Source of the DNA: Actinomadura livida
GTDB taxonomy: Bacteria > Actinomycetota > Actinomycetes > Streptosporangiales > Streptosporangiaceae
Direction of reading: 5' to 3'
DNA length: 64,000 bases
NCBI RefSeq assembly: GCF_014648675.1
Contig: NZ_BMRO01000014.1
Coordinates: forward strand, 60,360 to 124,359
The notes below the pieces were generated by a model. The model searched no databases and had not been told where the DNA came from. It saw only the letters and a program-made list of their open reading frames with translations. Positions 58,316 through 64,000 of the stretch are shown piece after piece. Position 1 is the first letter of the stretch. Every line of letters starts with the position of its first letter. A program made the position numbers and the translations under genes.

Positions 58316-59629
58316 TCACAGGGATTCGGCGATGGCGTGCAGCGCGGCGGCGATGTGCAGGACCTCGTCCTCCGTGCAGACGTACGGCGGCATCGTGTAG
58401 ACCAGCTTGCCGAACGGGCGGAGCCAGACGCCGTGCGCCATGGCGACCTCCTGCGCGGACGCGACGTCCACCGGCTCCCGCGCCTCGACGACCCCGATCG
58501 CGCCGAGGACGCGGACGTCGGCGACACCGGGGAAGTCCGCCGCGTCGTGCAGTTCGGCCGTGAGGATCGCCTCGATGGCGTCGACCTCGTCCCGCCAGTC
58601 GCGCGACAGCAGCAGGTCGATGGACGCGGACGCGACGGCGGCGGCCAGCGGGTTGGCCATGTAGGTCGGGCCGTGCATGAGGGCGCCGGCCTCCCCCGAC
58701 GTGATGCCGTGGGCGACCCGGTCGGTGCACAGCGTGGCGGCCATGGTCAGGTAGCCGCCGGTCAGCGCCTTGCCGAGGCACATGATGTCGGGGACGACCT
58801 CGGCGTGGTCGCAGCCCCACAGCTCGCCCGTCCGGCCGAAACCGGTCGCGATCTCGTCCACGACGAGCAGGACGCCGTGCTCGTCGGCGACGTCGCGGAG
58901 GTGGCGCAGGTACTCGGGCGCGTAGAAGCGCATGCCTCCCGCGCCCTGGACGATCGGCTCCACGATGATCCCGGCGAGCTCGCCCGCGTGCTCGGCGGCG
59001 AGCCGGGACACCTCGTCCAGGTACGCCTGCTCGGGGTCCGCCGAGTAGCCGAGCGGGGGAGCCGGCGCGAACACGTGCTCCGCCAGGACGTCCCGGAACA
59101 GGTGGTGCATCCCGTTGACCGGGTCGCAGACGGCCATGTCGCCGAACGTGTCGCCGTGGTAGCCGCCGCGGACGGTGAGCAGCCGGTGCCGCTCGGGACG
59201 CCCCTGCGACCGCCAGTACTGCAGCGCCATCTTGATCGCGACCTCGACGGCCACGGACCCGGAGTCGGCGAAGAACACCTTCGTCAGCGGCTCCGGGGTG
59301 ATCTCGACGAGCCGCTCGGCGAGCCGGACGGCGGGCGGGTGCGTGAGCCCGCCGAACATCACGTGCGCCATCTTGCCGAGCTGCCCGGTGACGGCCGCGT
59401 TCAGCTTCGGGTGGTTGTAGCCGTGCACGGCCGCCCACCACGACGACATCCCGTCGATCAGCTCGGTGCCGTCCGCCAGCGTCAGCCGCACCCCCGACGC
59501 GGAGACGACGGGAAGCGCGGGCGCCGGCGCGGGCATCGGCGCGTACGGGTGCCAGATGTGCTCCCGGTCGAACTCCAGCATCCGCTCGGTCTCCCGCGGG
59601 CTCATCCGCCCGAGCTGCAGCGGGATCAT
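58316..59629 (-). CDS. bioA: adenosylmethionine--8-amino-7-oxononanoate aminotransferase
   Basis: A 437-residue class III PLP aminotransferase of biotin synthesis, making 7,8-diaminopelargonate. It has the BioA-specific N-terminus HIWHPYAPM, DGMSSWWAAVHGYNHPKLN, PLP-Asp in LLVVDEIATGFGRTG and the Lys in CLGKALTGGYL. ATG 59629 overlaps the cca stop by four bases, so the two are co-translated. No other bio genes are in the window. Confidence 0.95.
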   Translation of the reverse strand: MIPLQLGRMSPRETERMLEFDREHIWHPYAPMPAPAPALPVVSASGVRLTLADGTELIDGMSSWWAAVHGYNHPKLNAAVTGQLGKMAHVMFGGLTHPPAVRLAERLVEITPEPLTKVFFADSGSVAVEVAIKMALQYWRSQGRPERHRLLTVRGGYHGDTFGDMAVCDPVNGMHHLFRDVLAEHVFAPAPPLGYSADPEQAYLDEVSRLAAEHAGELAGIIVEPIVQGAGGMRFYAPEYLRHLRDVADEHGVLLVVDEIATGFGRTGELWGCDHAEVVPDIMCLGKALTGGYLTMAATLCTDRVAHGITSGEAGALMHGPTYMANPLAAAVASASIDLLLSRDWRDEVDAIEAILTAELHDAADFPGVADVRVLGAIGVVEAREPVDVASAQEVAMAHGVWLRPFGKLVYTMPPYVCTEDEVLHIAAALHAIAESL

Positions 59630-61092
59630 TCCCCGGACCCCTCCGCCGGGACGATGCCCTCGGCGGCGGCCCAGCGGCGCAGCTCCTCCGCCGCGGCGTC
59701 CTTGCCGATCATGCCGCGGTCGAGGCGGAGGTCGAGCAGGAACCGGTACGCCTTGCCGACGAGCGGCCCCGGCTTGATCCCGAGGATCTCCTGGATCTCG
59801 TTCCCGTCGATCTCGGGACGGATCGCGGCCAGCTCCTCCTCCTGCGCCAGCCGCTCGATGCGGGACTCGAGGTCGTCGTAGGTGCGCCGCAGCCGCTCGG
59901 CTTTGCGCCTGTTGCGCGTGGTGCAGTCGGCCCGGGTCAGCTTGTGCAGCCGGGACAGCAGCGGCCCGGCGTCGCGGACGTACCGCCGGACGGCCGAGTC
60001 GGTCCACTCGCCGGTGCCGTATCCGTGGAACCGCAGGTGCAGCTCCACCAGCCGGGACACGTCGGCGACGACGTCCTTGGGGTAGCGCAGCGCGGTCAGC
60101 CGCTTGCGGGTCATCTTCGCGCCGACGACCTCGTGGTGGTGGAACGAGACCCGCCCGCCCGGCTCGAAACGCCGGGTGCGCGGCTTGCCGATGTCGTGCA
60201 GGAGCGCCGCGAGCCGCAGGATGAGGTCGGGACCGTCCTCCTCCTGCGCGATGGCCTGCTCAAGGACGATCAGCGAGTGCTCGTAGACGTCCTTGTGCCG
60301 GTGGTGCTCGTCGATCTCCAGCCGCAGCTTCGGCAGCTCGGGCAGGACGTGCGCGGCGAGGCCGGTGTCCACGAGGAGCGCCAGCCCCTGCCGCGGGTAC
60401 TTTCCGCAGACGAGCTTCGACAGCTCGTCCCGGACCCGCTCGGCGGAGACGATCTCGATGCGGGCGGACATGTCCGTCATGGCGCGGACGACGTCCGGGG
60501 CGACCGTGAAGCCGAGCTGCGAGGCGAAGCGGGCGGCGCGCATCATCCGCAGCGGGTCGTCGCCGAACGAGTCCTCGGGCTTGCCGGGCGTCCGCAGGAC
60601 CTTGTCCCGCAGGTCGGTGAGCCCGCCGAAGGGGTCGACGAACTCGTGCCCGGGCAGCCGCGCCGCCATGGCGTTGACCGCGAAGTCGCGCCGGCGCAGA
60701 TCCTCCACCAGTGACGTCCCGTACGACACGACGGGCTTGCGCGACTTCGGGTCGTAGGACTCGCTGCGGTAGGTGGTGATCTCCAGCTCGACGCCGTCCT
60801 TGCGGAGGCCGACGGTGCCGAACTCGATGCCGATCGTCCAGTGCGCGTCCGCCCAGCCGCGGATGATCTCCAGGGTGCGCTCGGGCGGGGCGTCGGTGGT
60901 GAGGTCGACGTCCTTGGTCGGACGGCGGAGCAGCGCGTCCCGGACGGGACCGCCGACCAGGGCCAGCTCGTGACCGGCCGCCGCGAACCGGGCCCCGAGA
61001 TCGTCGGCGACGGGCGCGATCCGGCGCAGCAGCTCGGCGATCGCGGTACGCCGCGAGGACTCGGGTGTCACGTTCTGGTTGGGCACGGCCAT
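59626..61092 (-). CDS. cca: CCA tRNA nucleotidyltransferase
   Basis: A 488-residue class II enzyme that adds or repairs the tRNA 3' CCA end. The head has LALVGGPVRDALL and the metal Asp pair in KDVDLTTDA (about 60-68); later RRDFAVNAMA and DDPLRMMRAARFA. An HD domain (LLHDIGKPRTR) is present, as in many actinobacterial PcnA-type enzymes. ATG 61092 is preferred to TTG 61095. It is co-translated with bioA. Confidence 0.96.
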   Translation of the reverse strand: MAVPNQNVTPESSRRTAIAELLRRIAPVADDLGARFAAAGHELALVGGPVRDALLRRPTKDVDLTTDAPPERTLEIIRGWADAHWTIGIEFGTVGLRKDGVELEITTYRSESYDPKSRKPVVSYGTSLVEDLRRRDFAVNAMAARLPGHEFVDPFGGLTDLRDKVLRTPGKPEDSFGDDPLRMMRAARFASQLGFTVAPDVVRAMTDMSARIEIVSAERVRDELSKLVCGKYPRQGLALLVDTGLAAHVLPELPKLRLEIDEHHRHKDVYEHSLIVLEQAIAQEEDGPDLILRLAALLHDIGKPRTRRFEPGGRVSFHHHEVVGAKMTRKRLTALRYPKDVVADVSRLVELHLRFHGYGTGEWTDSAVRRYVRDAGPLLSRLHKLTRADCTTRNRRKAERLRRTYDDLESRIERLAQEEELAAIRPEIDGNEIQEILGIKPGPLVGKAYRFLLDLRLDRGMIGKDAAAEELRRWAAAEGIVPAEGSGE

Positions 61093-61473
61093 CAAGCGTA
61101 TTTCCTTGCGAGACGGGCTGACAAAGGACTTTCCGATGATCGGCGGGGCCCGCGCGCGAATCCTTGCGGGGCCGAAGGAGGACGGGACCCTTCACATGCC
61201 GCGATCCCCGGGTTACGTTCTGGACACCCCGATGACGCCATCGCGACCGCCGGTGAGCCCTCCGCACGACAACGGTAGCGGGACACAGCAGGGCCACGGC
61301 CCGCCGCGTGTGCGGCTGAGGCGCATCGCGAGTGTTTTTGCACGACGTATGGCGAGGGTTAAACCGGACGTCTCGGGTATGTGGGGATATCCCTCGCAGA
61401 TTGCGATCCAGGGGGACACAGGGAAACCAGGCACGGGGGTGAGCGGGGCGACCCCCGCGGGATGGAGCCGAAG
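61093..61473. other. gene-free region upstream of cca and ybaK-like gene
   Basis: 381 bases between the divergent cca and YbaK-like genes. I see no gene. Near the right end a seven-base stem CGGGGGT (61434-61440) / ACCCCCG (61451-61457) with a ten-base loop lies just before the ribosome site GGAG of the YbaK-like gene and may influence its translation. Confidence 0.5.
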
Positions 61474-61986
61474 ATGAAGGACGCTCTGACCATCCACCGC
61501 GCGCTGCTCGAATGGGAGGCCGTCCACGAGATCGTGCGACTGCCCTTCGCGCTCGCCCACGCCGACGAGCTCCCCAGAGCCCTCGGCCTGCCCTCCGAAC
61601 GGTGCCTGGTGACGCGCGTCTACTCCTGCGACGACGCCTTCGGCGACCAGCGCTTCCTGACCGGCGTGATCGTCCCCGCGGGCGGCCGCCCGTCCACCGA
61701 CGCGGTCCGCGCCACGGTCGGGGCGAAGACCGTCCGCCCGGCCCACGCGGACCTCGTCAACACCGCGACCGAGTACGCGGCCAACCTGGTCTGCCCCCTC
61801 CTCCTCCCGGACGACATGCCCGTCTTCGTAGACCAACGCGTCATGGACGCCCTCCCACCCGACGACGTCGTCTACACGGCAACCGGCGAAGCCTCCACCG
61901 CCCTGGGCATCCGAGCCCGCACCCTCTACGCCCTGACCCACGCCAAACCAGCCGACCTGACCACCCCCAAAACCCCAGTCCCCTAA
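61474..61986 (+). CDS. YbaK/EbsC-type aminoacyl-tRNA deacylase-like protein
   Basis: A 170-residue protein starting MKDALTIHRALLEWEAVHEI, with LPFALAHADELPRALGLP, CLVTRVYSC and TEYAANLVCPLLLPDDMPVF-like strands. This is a YbaK fold; members deacylate misacylated tRNA-Pro or are of unknown substrate. ATG 61474 follows GGAGCCGAAG. The C-terminal tail (PADLTTPKTPVP) is short and unstructured. Confidence 0.8.
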   Translation: MKDALTIHRALLEWEAVHEIVRLPFALAHADELPRALGLPSERCLVTRVYSCDDAFGDQRFLTGVIVPAGGRPSTDAVRATVGAKTVRPAHADLVNTATEYAANLVCPLLLPDDMPVFVDQRVMDALPPDDVVYTATGEASTALGIRARTLYALTHAKPADLTTPKTPVP

Positions 61987-62146
61987 CCCACCCCAAAGGC
62001 GACCCCACCGCACGCGACCAGGCCAGACCGCAACCCTGCGAGAAGTGGAAGCGGTCAAACGCGATCGCGAGCTTGCGGAGCATCTGACAGCGCACAAGCC
62101 CACGGCAAGGGGAGCGGGCCAAACCCCCAAGCGGCACACATACGTG

Positions 62147-62335
62147 GTGACCCCAGCCACCACAGCAACCCCGCAACAGCCTCAACGCCTGCGATCGCGT
62201 CCGAAGGCAGGTTTCGAGCGAAGCAAGAAACCTGATCGCGCAGCGAGCCCCTGGGCGAGCCGGAGCGATGCAGCGATCGCGCGCATTGCCCGTTGAAGGG
62301 AGGGCCCTCTAGGGCCCGACCGCCGAGGGCAATGC
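62147..62335. repeat. structured intergenic repeat, right copy (inverted)
   Basis: This copy lies in the 467-base stretch 61987-62453, which has no gene, and is the inverse of 56631-56895. It has the outer arms GCATTGCCC (62283-62291) / GGGCAATGC (62327-62335) and an inner hairpin GGGCCC-TCTA-GGGCCC (62302-62317). The CAGGTTTC / GAAACCTG hairpin is at 62208-62234 with an altered loop. The arm sequences differ from the left copy but stay complementary. Confidence 0.85.
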
Positions 62336-62453
62336 CATAAACTCACCCCGTGGTGCGGGATACGGATGCCCGCCGGTCCGAGGCGGCCAGGTGCGTGGCC
62401 GGTGCGGCTTTTGGAGTCGGCCCGGCGCTCGGCGGCGCCTGGGCGGATGCGGC

Positions 62454-64000
62454 GTGAGACGCGTCAAACGCGCGGTCGCGCTGGCCGCTCTCCTGCCCTG
62501 TTTCGCGTTGGCGGCGCCGGCGGCCCTGGTGCCTCCGGCCGCGGCGTCGGCGCAGCCCCAGAAACTGGCGTTGCAGCGGGCTCAGGTGGGGGTCGGGCTG
62601 ACGAAGGTGAGCCCGAAGACGGTCCGCGACAACTCCAAGATCGAGATCTCGGGGCTGGCGAAGAACCGTACGGGCGAGCAGCTCGCCGGGCTCACGCTGC
62701 GGCTGCGGTACAGCGCGCAGCCGGTCCTCAGCCGGAGCCAGCTCGACCAGTTCTCGACCGGCCAGCCGAGCCTGATGCCCAATGTGGGCCCGCAGCAGCC
62801 GCTCAGCGGCGCGGTCGCGCCGGGTGCGACGCAGAAGTGGACGTTCAAGACCAGCGCCGGCGCGCTGCGGCTGAACGCCCCGGCCGGCACCCCGGGCGTC
62901 TACCCGGTGGGCGTCGAGGTGCTGAACTCGGCGCAGCAGGTGGTCGGCGGGCTGACGACGTTCCTGACGTTCATGCCGAAGCAGCGGCATTTCAAGCAGG
63001 TGGCGGTCAGCTGGGTGTGGCCGCTGGTCGACCGGATGCACCGGACCGACGACCAGACGTTCTTCGACGACCGCCTCACCCAGGACCTGGCGCCCAGGGG
63101 GCGGCTCGGGTCGCTCGTGGACGCGGCCGCCGCGACGGACACCCCCGTCACGTGGGGCATCGACCCGGCCCTGCTGGACGACGCGCAACGCATGGCGTCC
63201 GGCGACTACAGGGTGGAGCCGTTCGGCGCGAAGGCGGCGGAGAAGGAGAAGAGCGCGGCCGCGGCGGCGTGGCTGGCGGCGCTGAAGAACGCGTCCAAGA
63301 GCGACCCGTACTTCACGCTGCCGTACGGCGACCCCGACGTCGTCGCCCTCATCCGCCACAAGATGCCGCGCGACATCGATGTCGCGTTCGCCGCGCGCAA
63401 CACCGGTGTCGCGACACAGGTCCTCGGCCGGGCGGCGAACGCGAACGTCGCCTGGCCGGCGTACGGCGCGGCCGGTCCTGGAACGCTTGAACAGCTCGCC
63501 GAGCACGCGCTGAAGGACGGCGGGTCGTTCCTGATGAGCAGCTCGCAGTTCCAGCCCCCGCAGACTGGGGAGCTGCCGAACGCGACCACGAAGGTGCCGA
63601 CGAGGGCGGGCGAGCAGAACGCCCTGCTGTTCGACGAGAAGCTCAACAAGATCGTCAGCGAGGGTTCGGAGTCGTCCTACGGCGCGCTGCTGACCGAGCA
63701 GCGCTTCCTCGCCGAGACGGCGATGATCGCGGCGGAGGCGCCGAACCAGCAGCGCACCGTGGTCGTCGCGCCCGACCGGCACTGGAACCCGGCGCCGGGT
63801 CTCGCGGAGAAGCTGCTGAGGTACACCGGCGACGCGGCGTGGCTCCGCGACCTGCCGCTGGACGAGATCGAGTCCACCGCCCCGCAGGCCAGGGCGTTCA
63901 ACGGCTACCCCGACTCCTTCGAGCGGTTCGAGGTGGGGGACGCGCACCTCGCGCAGATCCGGACGCTCGCCCGCCGCGCGGCGACGTTCCGGTCGGTGAT
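62454..64000 (+). CDS. DUF6049-family exported protein (partial, runs off the window)
   Basis: An open frame from GTG 62454 to the right edge, 515 codons so far. The N-terminus VRRVKRAVALAALLPCFALA is a signal peptide, followed by an extracellular all-beta domain (VRDNSKIEISGLAKNRTGEQ, SWVWPLVDRMHRTDDQTFFDD) typical of the large actinobacterial DUF6049 protein next to the CCA-adding enzyme and MviN genes. Related proteins are about 700-800 residues, so about a third is missing. GTG 62454 has only a weak ribosome site. Confidence 0.85.
   Translation, partial: MRRVKRAVALAALLPCFALAAPAALVPPAAASAQPQKLALQRAQVGVGLTKVSPKTVRDNSKIEISGLAKNRTGEQLAGLTLRLRYSAQPVLSRSQLDQFSTGQPSLMPNVGPQQPLSGAVAPGATQKWTFKTSAGALRLNAPAGTPGVYPVGVEVLNSAQQVVGGLTTFLTFMPKQRHFKQVAVSWVWPLVDRMHRTDDQTFFDDRLTQDLAPRGRLGSLVDAAAATDTPVTWGIDPALLDDAQRMASGDYRVEPFGAKAAEKEKSAAAAAWLAALKNASKSDPYFTLPYGDPDVVALIRHKMPRDIDVAFAARNTGVATQVLGRAANANVAWPAYGAAGPGTLEQLAEHALKDGGSFLMSSSQFQPPQTGELPNATTKVPTRAGEQNALLFDEKLNKIVSEGSESSYGALLTEQRFLAETAMIAAEAPNQQRTVVVAPDRHWNPAPGLAEKLLRYTGDAAWLRDLPLDEIESTAPQARAFNGYPDSFERFEVGDAHLAQIRTLARRAATFRSV

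Noticed and set aside
61093..61473. Riboswitch (ydaO-like) upstream of the YbaK-like gene
   Set aside because: The GGGAAACCAGG and G-rich hairpin do not build the conserved ydaO core; only a simple hairpin is supported.
62350..62456. A short GTG frame (VRDTDARRSEAARCVAGAAF...) ending at the DUF6049 start
   Set aside because: It has no family match and its stop overlaps the DUF6049 start by chance composition; it may be noise.

Overview
The window is high-GC actinobacterial chromosome, most likely from Actinomadura or a close relative in the Streptosporangiales. The evidence is pervasive G/C third positions, GTG and TTG starts, class A PBPs with Gly/Pro-rich tails, DUF397/Scr1-type regulators and a Ser/Thr kinase. 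The right half keeps the origin-proximal gene order known from Streptomyces and mycobacteria: dnaB, rplI-rpsR-ssb-rpsF, class A PBPs, DUF5318, padR, ino1, then a CCA-adding enzyme next to a DUF6049 gene. A near-perfect parS sequence and a cluster of DnaA-box sequences fit an origin-proximal position. The genus is inferred, not proven.

Layout. 0-4.2 kb: a tRNA-editing neighbourhood (two deaminase-associated paralogues, tadA, tRNA-Ser(CGA)) and a WD40-tailed Ser/Thr kinase. 4.2-10.8 kb: EamA exporter with a B3/B4 protein, an SDR/MerR divergent pair, an XRE-cupin regulator, then a sliding-clamp paralogue beside ogt and an adaA-alkA fusion. 10.9-24.5 kb: accessory enzymes and regulators, each mostly with its own local control (MarR, MerR, ArsR), a WhiJ-like three-gene set, and two gene remnants. 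24.5-26.5 kb: an IS200/IS605 element (tnpB apparently intact, tnpA with an early stop) inserted into an arsR gene that led a two-gene operon with a VOC protein. 26.6-31.6 kb: a triplicated membrane protein overlapping a membrane-anchored NDH-2, and an ECF sigma factor with a CU044_5270 partner.

31.7-39.4 kb: replication and ribosome core. dnaB carries a 423-residue intein splitting the Walker A motif, with class 3 features. Upstream lie the DnaA-box cluster and a divergent MATE gene. rpsF-ssb-rpsR-rplI form one operon ending in a strong terminator. 39.6-45.5 kb: nfo, small membrane proteins, a barstar-like protein, an aminoglycoside-phosphotransferase-like kinase divergent from a MerR gene, and a GT87 glycosyltransferase. 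45.5-54.7 kb: two tandem class A PBPs with matching six-Cys tails, DUF5318, a padR gene behind a 13-bp-periodic operator array, and ino1. 54.8-64 kb: an orphan ABC solute-binding lipoprotein, then an MFS gene, bioA, cca and a YbaK-like gene flanked by inverted copies of a structured intergenic repeat. The start of a DUF6049 gene runs off the right edge.

The least explained element is the inverted repeat family at 56.6 and 62.2 kb. Its hairpin arms differ between copies but remain complementary.
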